Assembly: GCA_029721435.1 (NCBI GenBank)
Contig: CM056573.1
Coordinates: 7,477,001-7,541,000 of the forward strand
DNA: 64,000 bases
Reading direction: 5' to 3'
Source of the DNA: Gymnothorax reevesii
Lineage: Eukaryota; Chordata; Actinopteri; Anguilliformes; Muraenidae
Of the stretch, positions 34,283 through 46,547 are shown piece after piece; position 1 is the first letter of the stretch; each line of letters begins with the position of its first letter. Under the pieces are notes generated by a model. That model did not search any database, was not told the DNA's origin, and saw nothing but the letters and a program-made list of their open reading frames with translations. Made by a program: the position numbers and the translations under genes.

Positions 34283-36179
34283 GTAACTTTGATCACGAAT
34301 AATCGAATAATCGTTTGTGTAGGCTGAGCGGCAGCGGTCGAAATGCTTCATTTGGGATTTAAATTTGATATCGGAAAAAATGTGACACTTGTAGCTACAG
34401 CACGTGAGAAATGACATGCTCGCTATTTTGATATTCTGTAACCTGCTCTCCTCTCTGTTGCGCTGTAGTAAACAGAAAACTTCAAAATTGTGCATCTGGC
34501 AGCGTATTTTTGTTCGCGCAAAATAAACATAAGGCGAAGCCAGCAATTGCAGTGATTTTTGTGGCTATGAAAGACAACTGGAGTGTTTTTGAGAGATTAT
34601 TGCCAGTCGCCCAAAGGCTTGGACTTCGTGATTTGTGTCTCATTTTTGTACTTCATTTTGGTCAGTGTCGATAGGTTCATTTGGTTTCGCTATTTAATAA
34701 ATAGCGGGCCATTTTCCATGACGACAAACCGTACTTATAAAACATAATGAAAATTCATAAAAATGTTGTTGGTAGTATTGCACATGAAGGACCTGAAATA
34801 ACACACCACGCAAAGCCTGTTCAGAGGCGACGTTTGCGGGAGTTGCCGCGTACCGGCAATGAGCATTGATTCTACGGCAATCACTTTTATTTATCGAGCA
34901 TAGTCTGCTGTTGACCTATTAGGAACAATTAAGCCACATTTTATCTGTGTGATTGATACTGAACTTACCATTTTTCGACACAGTAATGGTGAAAGAAATG
35001 CTCTCCTGAAAATTGTCCAGGATATGCTTCTGAATAACCGGATGATTACATGCTTGCTGTGTATGGGCAATGGGCTACTGTGTATTCAATCGTCATTCTA
35101 AAAGCATTGCAAAAATACGAGTTAGGACATTTTTGGATTAGCGCATCTCGTTTGAAGATGTTGCTATAAAGATGTTGCCTGTAATAAACAGTATCGGGGG
35201 TCGGAGGGAGATTGCTGATATTTGTGTCAAAAGTGATGCACCTCGGATTTATTTATTTTTTTTACTTGGTTAATTTTTTAAATGATGAAAATGGTTCCGG
35301 ACATTGTGCAATTCTTCCACTATTTAAAGTTCAGATTTATTACACTGCACATCTTATCATTATCATTGCACGTCAGACCAGAGGGGTACAATGTAGAAGA
35401 TGAGAGCGTGGAATCAACCATGCAGTGACAAACAAGCTCTTTGAGGCGACATTGAATTATGATCACTGTGAGACTAGACTACTCATCAAGTATGTATGTT
35501 TAATAAACAAAGAAAATGGCTATTCTTACAACAGCATATATAAGCTCAAATGCAGCAAGACACAAATGGCACACTGCTTTACTTCAAGAGAGGATTAGTC
35601 ACACTTGAGATGGCATGACTGCCATCTCCAGTGCTGTAGGTTGGCAAGCCACATCCCAAAACTATGCAAGCGCAGACACAACAGGTCTTACAGTTTGAAA
35701 ATAAATATGATCTTCAAAATGTGACAAAAATGCCCAAATGGCAAGCTTTCTCATAAATATGTAGACTGTGTGGTTTAATTACTGATGACTGCGGTGACCA
35801 GCATATTCAGTTTTCAACTCTGAGTCAAAAGAGTGGAGAAGTGTTGGCTTAGGGACATATGTGAATGGCTCTAACAGCTCGTTTTGATATGATATTTATA
35901 TATTTCTGTGAAGGCTTAATTGCCTCAAAATGCCTACCAATATTATCCCGTTACACTGACAGTGCCTTTGCCTTAAAATATTTCTATATAGGATCACAAT
36001 GGTGTATATTTTCCCTAATATGTTCTTGACATTTGACAATTTGAATTTCGCACATCCCCATTCTAAAGTTGGTAAAATGAAAACTGAGAAGAGAAAGCAA
36101 TGATTTCATAAATTATCAAATGCCTGTAATAAATTGGACGCAGAGCAAAATCAAGACGTTAAATGCTGGTTGCTGTTGT
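34283..36179. other. no gene; putative VWC2 intron 1 begins
   Basis: AT-rich sequence without recognised repeats or coding frames. If the first exon at 33.9 kb is right, 34283-49029 is the first intron and most of it is transposon-derived. Confidence 0.4.
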
Positions 36180-36500
36180 TGTGTCACTTGTTGTTTTTCG
36201 AAAAAAGTTCATTCCAAATTTTATGCCCACAGCAGTCCAGCAAAGTTGGGACGGGGGTGTGTACTGTTTACCATTGTGTAACATCAAGTTCCCTTTCAGC
36301 ATCCCTCCAAGCAATTATTTGGTGAACTGAGGGCACCAATTGTTCCAGTTTTGAAGGATTTTCAATTTTGTGAAGGATTTTACTGAAAGTTCCTCTGTAA
36401 AAGGTGCAATGGAAATAAACTGAACTGAATTGATTTTTTCTCCCATTCTTACCTGATGTCTTCAGCCGCTCTGACGGCTGGGTGTCCTCATTGTACAGCT
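36180..36500 (-). mobile_element. Tc1-like element fragment
   Basis: Contains AGCAAAGTTGGGACGGGGGT followed by ACTGTTTACCATTGTGTAAC, which matches the sub-terminal sequence of the Tc1 family whose ends are seen near 795 and 26070. The homology fades after about 36480, just before a dispersed repeat copy. There is no usable frame. Confidence 0.6.
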
Positions 36501-36556
36501 CTGTGTCTTTAGACCTCCTCAGCTCTGCCAATCCCGTGTGAGGGTTTGTCAAATGA

Positions 36557-36754
36557 AGCTGCATTCAAACCTATGGAACTGTAGGCCTCACTTAAATTCT
36601 AGTGCAGATGCCAAGGTTTCCAAAGATCGCAAATATGTTCTGCTGAATTACAGGGAAATGCGTATAAAAAGCTCCTCAATATTCAGATTTGTCCATTTGA
36701 CGTAATGCTTCGGCTATAAAAACATGGTCTGTTGGGCTTGACTATTTCAATAGC
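36557..36754 (+). repeat. dispersed ~350-bp repeat, copy 3 (3'-truncated)
   Basis: Starts AGCTGCATTCAAACCTATGG and follows the other copies through CAGGGAAATGCG and AACATGGTCTGTTGGGCTTG. It then ends at GACTATTTCAATAG, roughly 150 bases short of the full repeat. Confidence 0.7.
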
Positions 36755-37549
36755 CTCTATTTTTGTGCTTTTTCAAAGGGAAATGCATGCGGCGGTAACG
36801 TTATGTACAATTACATTTGTCGCAAACGGCATATTTATTGACTTTGACCTGGTTGGTATTTTTTGCTGTGATATAACAGCATTTGCATCTCAAGGGGTTG
36901 GACAACGCAAAAGATGTTGTGTCAAAGCATAGGGTTGGCGCCACACAATTTTTGGGCAACAGGCTGCGTTTGCGTTTTAATTCATCCAAACCACTGTTTT
37001 TTAAAATTTGCCATCTCCGGTCACACCCGAATCTGAAATGTCCAATCAACAAACTAAGTGTAAGCATGCTTGTATGTAAATCACGCTGCCATCTCAGGAG
37101 AATGTTGGCAGTTTGCGGCTCCCTGCCAAAGCACGCGCCTCTCGGCGGCTGCTTTCTAACACTCATAGCTCGGAACTTCACAAGCTCAGGATGAGGTTAA
37201 AGGAAACCTGAACAGCGAGTGCTGTTTTGCGTACAGTTTGAATTGCCCACATCTTTTCAGACAAAATGCATTACCTGGTGAATGGAACTCTGTCCCTCCA
37301 AATGCCTCCACACATTACTGCATTGGAGTGTGGTTCCCAGAGGACTGAAGGAGGCGGAGGCAATGCATGTTAGGTGCTTGTTCCTTACATGAGGAAATTG
37401 CCAGTTTGCTATGGCATTAATGTACTGGTTTTACAGGGAACGACAGTGGCTAATCTGATTGGCCTTAAAGGAACTAAACCCCCACTGTACCCACTGGTAA
37501 TTAATTCATCTTAATTCAACCCTTTTGACAACAGTATCACAGCTGTGCT

Positions 37550-38801
37550 ATTGCCTTGAGTCACAAAATTACTGAAATGGTGTTTGTCATCCCTGATCAA
37601 AACAGAGCTTCTCTATCTCACTTTTGTTTGCCCTCTGCTTTAATGTCATCTTTACAAAGTGGGCTCAAAACTTACTGGCAGATCCTTTCAAGATCCTTCA
37701 GATTCTTGGGTTTGCGTTTATCAACTGCCTTCTGCAGCTCAGCCCTCAGGTTTTCAATTGGATTGAGGTCTGGCGACTAAGATGGCCATTGCAGAACGCT
37801 GATTTTGTTGTCACAGAAACACTTTTGTGTGGATCTTGAGGTATGCTTGGGGTCATTGTCTTGTTGGAAAGTCCACCTACAGCTAAGTCCCAGCCTTCTG
37901 ACAGGGGCAGCCAGATTGTCAGCCAAAATATCTTGATATTTGGTGGAATTCTTTTCGCCATTGATCTTAACCAGTGCCCCTAGACCTCTTGAATTAAAAC
38001 GTCCCCAAAACATGACTGACCCACCATCATATTTCACCATGGGTATGAGGTGCTTCTCTTTGTATGCATCTCTTTTTCAATGCCAAACATGCCAATGCTG
38101 TATCTGACAGAAACCTGCAATTTTGGTGTCATCTGACCAAAGCACCTTGTTCCAGTCATAATTTAAATGATATTTGGCGAACTCCAAGCACTTCCTTGTG
38201 TGTCTTCAGGTCAGAAAAGGCTTTCTTCTGGCAACCCTTCTAAAGAGCCTGTGGTTGTGGAGGTGGCACCAGATGGTGCTTTTTGAAACCTGGTGACCCC
38301 AAGATGCCACTCAGTCCTGCAATTCCTTCACGGTGATTCTTGGCAATTTTGTTGCTTCTCTCACTATCCTTATCAGTAACCTGAGAGGCAAAATGCGCTT
38401 GCGCTCTCTATCCTTGAGGTTTTCAACAGTTCTGCATCTTTTGAATTTTTAAAAAATAATTACCCTGACATTTCTCAGTGGCATATTCAATCATTTTTGA
38501 ATCTCTTTGTAGCCATTACCAGATTTATCAAGGTCTATGATCATGATTTATCTATCTGGTTTTTTTGAACTGACAGTTGTTTTGTATTCTTCATGATGTT
38601 GGATGACAAAGGGATATTGCACGTGTGTTACCTCATTTTTATACCCTAGTGAAGCAGGAAGTGATGTAATGACTCCATATAATTTCTTAACACTTTGATA
38701 AAACTTTCAAAAGTGGAATTTAATACCTTTAAATATGTGCCTTTAAAGTGCTGTTTGTGCATTGCCAGTTAGGGGTGCCAGTAATTTCTGAGCTCACTGT
38801 A
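37550..38801 (-). mobile_element. Tc1-like element I with transposase relic
   Basis: The minus frame 38040-37777 encodes the catalytic core: GGSVMFWGRFNSRG, then KYQDILADNL and FQQDNDPKHTSRS with the second catalytic Asp, and then KISVLQWPS. The N-terminal half (38600-38050) has stops. The end region GGGGTGCCAGTAATTTCTGA at about 38772-38791, followed by GCTCACTGTA, looks like the outer terminus. The left end could not be fixed. It belongs to a different Tc1 family from the CAGTGCTGTG elements. Confidence 0.8.
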
Positions 38802-38859
38802 GGACCCAGTATAAATGGGCTGTATCTTCAGAGAATCACTGCAACCACCAGACACCGAA

Positions 38860-39616
38860 TATGTACGTGACATTTCCCCACAATGTAAAAAATGTTAACC
38901 TACTTAAGGAGAAATTCAAGCAAAAATCAGAATTAATGGTGCCAGCAGAGATGTTGGTTATTCATATGATGGGCTCTAACACACAGTTGTACCACGACAG
39001 ACATCAGCTTTTGGTATGTTCTTTGTTAACAACCAGAATGCTAACTCAATTTTTTGGCCTGGGGTACACAATGTCCATTTTAACAATTTTAAAGCTCAAC
39101 TGGTCCGACAACAGTATGTTTCCACTGTGCATCAGTCCATTTCAGATGGACTCAAGCCCTGGGAAGACGGTGGCATTTGGATGGCTTCCTCGATGCACAG
39201 AGCAGTCTTCACTTGTGAATGCATTTATGGGTGCAACAGTGAATTTTGTTTGCTGTTTTTCCAAACTACTTCCAGCCCATGTGATAATTGCTGTAACAGA
39301 AGCATTGCAGATTATTCAATCATGCAGTTTTTCAAGTCTCTTTTTGTGTTCAAGCATGTTAAGCATTCCTGATTCAGAACTTTAAACCCATCTCTTTAGT
39401 ATTCTAGCACTTTTAAGTTTCTCCTGTCCAAAAAAGCTTTTTGGAATGCGTTGCAGGTATCCAATTCAGGATAATCCTAAGTTCATTTAATAAAACAAAA
39501 AATATTTGTCTTCTACCATTTTCTGTTTTACAAATGTGAAAAGTGATTTATAAATCACAGATTTTTTAGCATGCATTTTCTGTACCATCCCAACATTTCT
39601 GAAAATTGGGTTTTAC
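38860..39616 (-). mobile_element. Tc1-like element fragment H
   Basis: On the minus strand the phrase LKWTDAQWK (39110-39150 region) matches the block before the first catalytic Asp of Tc1-like transposases. ATTAATGGTGCC at 38932 corresponds to a block also seen in element G. The right end GTACCATCCCAACATTTCTG then AAATTGGGTTTTA is a terminal repeat of the same type as at 795. The plus-strand frame of 174 codons over it is the non-coding complement. Confidence 0.7.
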
Positions 39617-40029
39617 ATGATTTTATGATGGTGCGCATCTCTGCGTCTCCGCATGTCTGCTCACTCTACATGGTCCCACTTTCTCAGAAAGATTAATCAC
39701 ATTGAGAAGAAAATGTCAGTGCCGTGAGCTCAAAGCCAGCTAGTGTTTGTGCTTTTGTACTTCAGGGTTGTAGGCCGTACAAATTTTTTACTGAGGTCCA
39801 GAAGAATATGTAGGCTAGAGCTGGCTCATTTTATAGTGGTATTCTCGTAATTTTGTACTTTTATTCCAGGAAAATTTGAGGTTCAGACATGGAATTTTCT
39901 TCATTAAGGTGAATTTTTTGAATCTATATTCAGTAATTAATTGCAATAAAGGTTCTGAAATAAATAGTTAGCTGGCCAATAGAAAAAGGCCAAATTATTT
40001 TTGATACCATCATCATACTGTATCATGCC

Positions 40030-40859
40030 GTGCTGGGGAAAAGTATTTGCCTTGCCGATTTATTTTATTTTTGCGTATTTTTCACGGTTAAATGTTTCAG
40101 TACATCAGAAGTTATTTTAATATTCATAGAAATTTTTGGAAGACATTAGTCCCGTTACATTTGGTGTAAAGCTAACGCAGCATTCTGTGAAAACAGAATC
40201 ATACCAACAGTCAAACACTGTGGTGGTAGTGTGATGGTCTGGGGCTGCTTTGCTGCTTCAGGACCTGGGCGATCAGCCATAATTGATGGAACCATGAATC
40301 CTGCTCTCTGCCAGAAAATCCTGGAGGAGAATATCCAGCTATCAGTTTGTGACCTGAAGTTCAAGTGCAGTTGGGTTATGCAGCACAAACCTTATCGGAA
40401 GCACACAAACAAGTGCACCTCTGAGTTGCTCAAAATGAAGGGCTAGAGCGACCTCTTTAATATCCTGACTTCAATCCGATTAAGATGCCGTCACGCGACC
40501 TTAAGCAGCAGGTCATGCTGATAAACCCTTAAATGTGGCAGAATTAAAACAATTCTGCAAAGAAGAGAGGGCCAAAATTCCTCATTGCCTGTTATTGCAA
40601 TTTTTTGATTGCAGTTGTTGCCACCATGGGTGGCATTTGTTACAGGTGAGCAATTCCCTTTTTCACATGGGTGATATAGGTTTTGAATTATTCTTTACCT
40701 TCAATAAATGAAATGATCATTGAAATGCAGCATTTTGTGTTAACTCACAATGTCTTTGACTTCTATCAAAATTAGATGAATGATCTGATACATTTAAATG
40801 TGACAAAAAAGCCAGAATATAAGAAATCAGGGAGGGGCAAATATTGTTTCATAGCACTG
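40030..40859 (+). mobile_element. Tc1-like element C, internally deleted
   Basis: The left end GTGCTGGGGAAAAGTATTTG and the right end ATATTGTTTCATAGCACTG are inverted. The interior jumps from the left sub-terminal region directly into the catalytic half of the transposase: 40231-40446 with MMVWGCFAASGPGR, DGTMNPALCQKILEENIQ and HTNKCTSELLK. The N-terminal DNA-binding half is missing. The final E block is lost. Same family as B, D and E. Confidence 0.85.
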
Positions 40860-41657
40860 CTTACAATATAATTTCTGGCACGTGACAATAAATATGTCCT
40901 GCAGTACACAGTCTCATGTCCACCAAGTTATCAAGATCACCTGAGCGTTGGGGATATATTCCCATTGATGACGTTAATTTGTGGAAATACATCAGGCTAC
41001 ATGAAAAAACCCTCAAATTTCAACAGGTTATGTATGTGTATTGGGTGTCTCTATTTGGTGTCAAGATCATAGGTCAAATTTTGACCTCATTTTTGTTAGT
41101 CAAAGTTCGGCCACACCCACCTGTAAGACGCACTGAGGAGTGTGTAGCACAGAGCACGCATCAAGAGTGAACAGCGAGAGCTCAATCAAGGTCTTGGGAA
41201 AAAAACTAAAGAAAAAAAAACATTTTGGTATCAACAACCAATTCCCCCGAGACATTTTGAAGCAACGCAGAGTGATTCTGACTATTCTCTAGATCAAAGA
41301 ACAACTGGGTGAGTTTAAACCCTGACAAACAGCATAAACAATGTCTTATTTGAAAACCCAAACATCGCGCCCTGGTTATATTAGACTTCCCACGTTACAA
41401 TCTGCCACATGAACTGAATTCAATTCAAACGTGTTAAACAGCTGGATCTTGGATCTTGTTATATGTTGATGACTAAATGTGAGATAACACTGCAATACAT
41501 ATGATGTACATTCAGGATGCACTTGTGCAGTGCTGGTTTATTATCAGTAATGCTGATAACTCCATGGAGAGAAATGGTGTGGGTGCTAATGAGGGCAGAC
41601 TAGATATCATGACTGATATTATTGGAAATATTATTTTGTCAGTTCCATTACATACTC

Positions 41658-41690
41658 TCTCTTTTCTCTCTCTCTCTCTCTCTCTCTCTT
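41658..41690 (+). repeat. (TC)n microsatellite
   Basis: A near-perfect CT dinucleotide run, about 14 units, just left of the L1-like relic. Confidence 0.9.
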
Positions 41691-41768
41691 TCATCCTCTT
41701 ACCTTTATTCTTTGTGATTTTTTTAACCCATTTGATGCTCCCTGCCTAAGTTTATAACCTCAGTTTCT

Positions 41769-41890
41769 GATTCTCTCTAAGTCTAACCCCAATCCCACAT
41801 GCACCCTTCCTCTAATTCAAATGCTACAAAAAAGCAATGACCTCCCCTCCTTTCACTCACTGAGCACGCTCCAATTTGCCCTCTCCAGGC
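41769..41890 (+). repeat. 122-bp direct repeat, left copy
   Basis: Begins GATTCTCTCTAAGTCTAACC and ends CCAATTTGCCCTCTCCAGGC. It matches 44399-44520 over its whole length at roughly 85-90% by eye. The two copies flank the L1-like relic in the same orientation. Confidence 0.8.
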
Positions 41891-42112
41891 TTTAACTCAG
41901 TGGTCTCATTAAAACTCACTTTAAGACGACATCCAAATCTAGCTCAACTCACACACATTATCGCCACATGCACTCACATCAATATTACAGTTACATATAG
42001 CCTAGTATGAATGTTAATGTGATGTCCCTGTTGGAAAACTAGAAAGCTTTCACTCAAAATTTCAGCTAAAAATTAGAATAAGTAAAACGATGGCCTATTT
42101 GTCAAGAGGACG

Positions 42113-44398
42113 TGCCCATTAAATTTATCTCCTGGAACATAAGAGGTTTCAGCTCTCCAGCTAAAAGAACAGAAGTTCTCGGTCACCTTCGAAAGTGAAA
42201 ATCTGACATATGCTGCAATACTATCACAAAAAAATTCAGCAAAATGGATCAGTCTAGCATATCATGCATACTTCAACAAAGAAAAACAGGGGTCACGATT
42301 CCAATCAACGACTTTCCATACATTAATAAAACAACTATAGCAGACACAGAGGGAAGATTCCTCTTCATAAATGGAACAATTGGCAAAGACAATTGTAGAC
42401 ACATATGGTGCAAACACCGATTCACCTACACTCTTATACTTCTGTTTACTGAAATATCCTAATTCCAAGAATCAGTTACCATCATAGGAGGTCATTTCAA
42501 CCTGGTGGTAAACTGTCATCTTGATCTCTTCTAAACTGTCCATATTGCCAAACTCCTTTTACAGATACCTCGCCAGAATATGTTTTACATTAACATTCAA
42601 CACCAGCATTTTTCATAATATTTGCTGACCTCTCAACTCCCTCAGAATATTCATTTATTTTATTTTGGAAACAGAAAGAACGGAAACTCTATTTTTGTAC
42701 ACAAGACGCCATTTCACTCTAGCTTAATTTGTTATAATTAACAAACGCTTGAATGCTGGTCATTTTCATGAAAAAACTCACATTCTGACAAAAAGCTGAG
42801 AAAAATGAAAGGATGAGAATTAACTTTGACCTCCTGCTTTATTTTCAAGTTGTCTGCATGTGTCAAGGAGATTCATCACATCTATTAGAACTAAGCTGTA
42901 TTCTCAGTTCTTTCTATTTGAAATGATGCACCAGAATAAGACCCTAATACAGAAGATAGAGAACTTTTTCCTAAGAGTATCTGTGTACCTGCCCTAAGGG
43001 CAGACTACCATAGTGCACTGGACCATAAACTCACCCTTGAAGAACTGCAGAGTTGAGAATTGAGAATTAAGAATTATTTCATTTTCAAAACAATATAGCA
43101 CCCAGCCCAGACAGTTTCACCGTCGAATTGTACAATGTTGGCACCTCTTCAGCAATGTTCACACTAATGCGCTTCTGTTTACAAACATAACTTTTGCTAC
43201 GTTTTCACCTAGCGCCCACACCACTCCAGCATTTTCAAACCTGTAAAACGGAGACTTTCGAAAACACTGCTTACCTCGTTGTAGTTTTTAAACTTCTGGA
43301 CTGTATCATAGTGTGAAAGGAGATCATTTTCATTTAAAAATGCCGTTTCAAAACAAAAACAATAGTAAGGACGTGGCCTTTGCTCCACTCTCCCATAAAA
43401 TGGCACTATAAATCTGAGATTCAGGCTCAACACCGAAATATTTCAACAGCACCATCATACCATGAATCCCTAAACCAAACGAAGACCCTACAAATTACAG
43501 GCCCTTTTCCCTTATTAACACAGATATAAAAATCGTAAATAAATCTCTGTTGTTAAGAGAAGTATCAGTTATCCGTCATCTGATCTTGAAAAAACTGAAT
43601 TCATTTCAGGGAGACACTTCTCTGAAAACAGTAGGAAACTAGAATGGTTTTAACACGTAAAAACAGATGTCTCCGCCTTCCCCCATTTCACATTTAAGAG
43701 TTATGGTCCGGAAACGAGTCCCACCCTTCAATATGCCCAAGTCCAAATTGTTGCCATGGAAACAAAAAAAATAAAATTCAAAAGCAGTTCAAACCCTCAA
43801 AAGGCACATCTACATGTTATGGAGAGACACTATATCAAATTTGGTGAGAATCGGTCGAACAGTTTCAGAGTTATGCTCCGGAAACAAATGGGAACGCTGA
43901 CGCCAGCGCCGATGCCAACGGGAATCCAGGCAAAAACAATATGTCTCCCCCCCCCAGGAAGGGGGAGACATAATTAGTCAACCTGACGGGTACAGCTGAA
44001 AAGAACAAGGCATCATTCTTTATCATATCAATGGACACATAAAGGGCATTTTATAAGGCAAACTGGACATTTCTCTCAGTAGTATCAACTAAATTTGGCT
44101 TTGGGTCATAAATAAGCACTTGGATAGAAATACTATACAATTCACAGTCAGCGTCCGTAAAAACCAATGAACATGTCTCACTACCGTTTCAGTTGAAAGG
44201 AGGAAATCGACAAGGATGTCCACTGTGACCCCTGTTACTTGCTTTCTTCATTGAACCTCTTACTGCAGCTATTTGCCAACATGATGACATTACTGGATTA
44301 TGAACTGCAGTAAATGAACGCAAGAGCAGTGTACATGCAGAGAATGTACTTCTATATCTCACAAACCAAAAAATATCACTTGAGCAGGACCATAGTTT
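42113..44398 (+). pseudogene. L1-type LINE ORF2 relic (endonuclease and RT pieces)
   Basis: The start of an APE-type endonuclease is readable at 42113: IKFISWNIRGF. It continues with TEGRFLFINGTIGKDN at 42345 and a shifted IIGGHFN-like block near 42485. Reverse transcriptase pieces follow: APSPDSFTVELY at 43100, PFPLINTDIKIVNKSL near 43507, and, after an inserted MITE, FQLKGGNRQGCPL near 44195 with LLLAFFIEPLTAAI. GNRQGCPL is the L1 form of the RT motif (CR1/L2 types have VPQGS). No catalytic DD block was found. A further stretch at 43160-43440 appears foreign. Many stops. Confidence 0.8.
43666..43973. mobile_element. MITE inserted in the L1 relic, TIR ATGTCTCC
   Basis: The left end ATGTCTCCGCCTTCCCCC and the right end GGAAGGGGGAGACAT are inverted. 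A second ATGTCTCCCCC at 43941 forms a tight terminal hairpin with the right end. L1 sequence is recognisable on both sides. No coding content. Confidence 0.7.
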
Positions 44399-44520
44399 GA
44401 TTCTCTTTAACTCTAACCCCAAGCCCAGGTGCACCCCTTCCTCTAATTCAAATGCTACTAAAAAGCGACGACCTTCCCTCCTTTCACTCACTGAGCACGC
44501 TCCAATTTGCCCCCTCTAGG
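44399..44520 (+). repeat. 122-bp direct repeat, right copy
   Basis: Partner of 41769-41890. It begins GATTCTCTTTAACTCTAACC and ends CCAATTTGCCCCCTCTAGG. Confidence 0.8.
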
Positions 44521-45351
44521 CAACCCACTCTGTGCGGGTTAAATCTCAGACTGTTCTAAGAATTTGGTGAAATCAGAAAACCTTCTTCTTCCTGGCTCAC
44601 ATTAGAATGCTGAGCCTGGGAACACCACTTCTTAAATAACCTCCGAAATCAAATACCTAGTTATTCACATATCATCAAACCGTAGCGACCTTCTGTCACT
44701 TAATTTTACACAGAAAAAAATGTCGTATTTTTGGTACTTTAGACTTCAGCGCGCAATTAACATAACCATTTTTGAATTGTTTTCGAGATATTCACCATCT
44801 TCAAGGGCAAATTTGCTTGTAGAATAGGTTATTTTTCCTGCATGCAAATGACTAGTTGCGGAGTATATTTAGTTTTTTTGTAGTGGAAATATGCTTATGT
44901 TTAATAAAAGTTGTACTGATAACTATGTAACATGATTTAATATGACTATTTTGTGGTCATATATTGCGCTGTTATAATGATTAGCAGTTACTGATTTTGG
45001 GAACTTGCTGCACTACCTTATAGAGCCTTGGTTCTCAAATCACGAGCCTCGAGGTCTGAGAACTGCTGCATTTCCACCCCCTCTTTACCTGTTTAGTCAG
45101 GTGTAAAGACGGTCTGGCCAACCAGAGGCAGTAAGTGTTCATTTCCTTACCTGGGATGAAGGAGAACCTGGACAGGATTTGGATTCGATGCCCAGATTTG
45201 AGGTTACCGGCTCAAGAGATTAAAAACCGAAGTAAGGTAATAACATGCCTGATGACATTGTTTTTTTGTAAGCAATGCAGCTGCAGTTATTTAAATTATT
45301 AATGGGTGTGTAAGTGACTGATGAGACAGGAGGGCAGTGTTTTGGATGGTG

Positions 45352-46547
45352 TGTGTCCATTACATCTGGTGTAGTGCCAATACAGCATTGCACGATAACA
45401 GCGTATCCACAGTCAAACACGGCGGTGGTGGTGTGATGGTCTAGGGCTGCTTTGTTGCTTGAGGACCCGGGTGACTTGCCATAAATCATGGAAACATGAA
45501 TTCTGCTCTCCCCCACAAAATCCTGAGGGGGATTTTTGAGGGGACCAAGTCAATCTCCTGACTTGAATCTGTTAGAGATGCTGTGGTCTGACCTTAAACA
45601 GGCAGGTCATGCTCAAAAACTGTCTGAGGAGGCTGACTGAAAAATATTCTGCCAAGAGGATTGGGCTAAAAAATCCCCCACAGCCATGTAAAAGACTCAT
45701 TGTCTGTGATCTCAAATGTATTATTGTAGTTTAATGCCGTTATTTGGTTCAGGGGGCTATTACAAATGTATTTTCACGATTGGGAGATGGAGGTTATGAC
45801 TAAATCAGTTAATGAAATGAAATGATCATTTAAAAGCTTTGTTTTGTGTTAACTCACATTGGGCCTTATTTATATAGATTAGTGTGGATTTCATAATTAC
45901 CTTGCTCGGGATGGAGTCTGGAGGGCGGGGTATTGTTTTTGGTGTGGTTTCTTTGTTTGTTAGCAACATTACGGCAAAATGGCAGGACCAATCTTCATGA
46001 AACTTTCAGGATAGGTGGGCATTAGTCCAGAATTGACCCCTTTAAATTTTGGGGGTCATCAGGTCTAGGTCAGGGTCACCGCACTGTTCAAAATCGTGAT
46101 ATGGTCGAGTCAGAAGCTGAAGCACTCGAATAAATGTTACTGGGTGAGGTTTGTTTTGGCGGGCAACACTGTTAAATATTGTGTACGCTCACAAAAAACA
46201 AAAGCGGCTCATGGTATGAAGTATCCTAATTTATGGAACTGTGGGTAAGCTTAGCTGCATGTAGTACTTAATTAATCAGGATCAACATAGAGGTTCGCTT
46301 AAGTGCATAATCTTTGTAATATTGCATGTTTTTTTAATGCTGAGTTTGTTTTTATAAATCCAAAATCCACAAAAAAAGACATCTACACCGTTTTCCTGAG
46401 TTGATTTACACATTATTTATTAATGTGGCCTGATGTCTTTGTCTTTTAATAAAATTAGATTTTTGATCCACTAGCATTTAAATATTACAAATAAGCAAAA
46501 ATAGAAGAAATCAGGAAGAGTGCAAATAATTCTAACAGAGCTCTGTT
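45352..46547 (+). mobile_element. Tc1-like element D, truncated and interrupted
   Basis: Starts in the middle of the transposase (CCATTACATCTGGTGTAGTG; then ACACGGCGGTGGTGGTGTGA coding the GGG-V-W block). It runs to AACTCACATT at 45860, is interrupted, and resumes at about 46434 with GTCTTTGTCTTTTAATAAAA. It ends at GTGCAAATAATTCTAACAGA near 46547, the degenerate right terminus. The left half is missing. Frames are broken throughout. Confidence 0.75.
45861..46433. mobile_element. insertion in element D, ends GGGCC
   Basis: About 570 bases with no Tc1 counterpart. It begins GGGCCTTATTTATATAGATT and ends ATTATTTATTAATGTGGCC, weakly inverted (GGCC plus an AT-rich stretch). Its middle contains repeat-like text GGGGGTCATCAGGTCTAGGT. 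It is possibly a MITE. No target duplication could be settled. Confidence 0.5.

Noticed and set aside
38861..39385. 174-codon plus-strand open frame
   Set aside because: It is the complement of a minus-strand Tc1-like transposase relic (LKWTDAQWK on the minus strand) and has no motif of its own.
41512..41694. Minus frame starting with repeated Arg-Glu
   Set aside because: It is translation of the (TC)n microsatellite, not a protein.
41769..44520. Direct repeats read as LTRs of a retrovirus-like element
   Set aside because: The enclosed coding relics are L1-type endonuclease and reverse transcriptase (GNRQGCPL motif). No gag, protease, integrase, primer site or TG...CA ends are seen.
45030..45230. 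Possible hAT MITE (TTGGTTCTCAAATCACGAGC start)
   Set aside because: A plausible left end, but no matching right end or octamer duplication was found.
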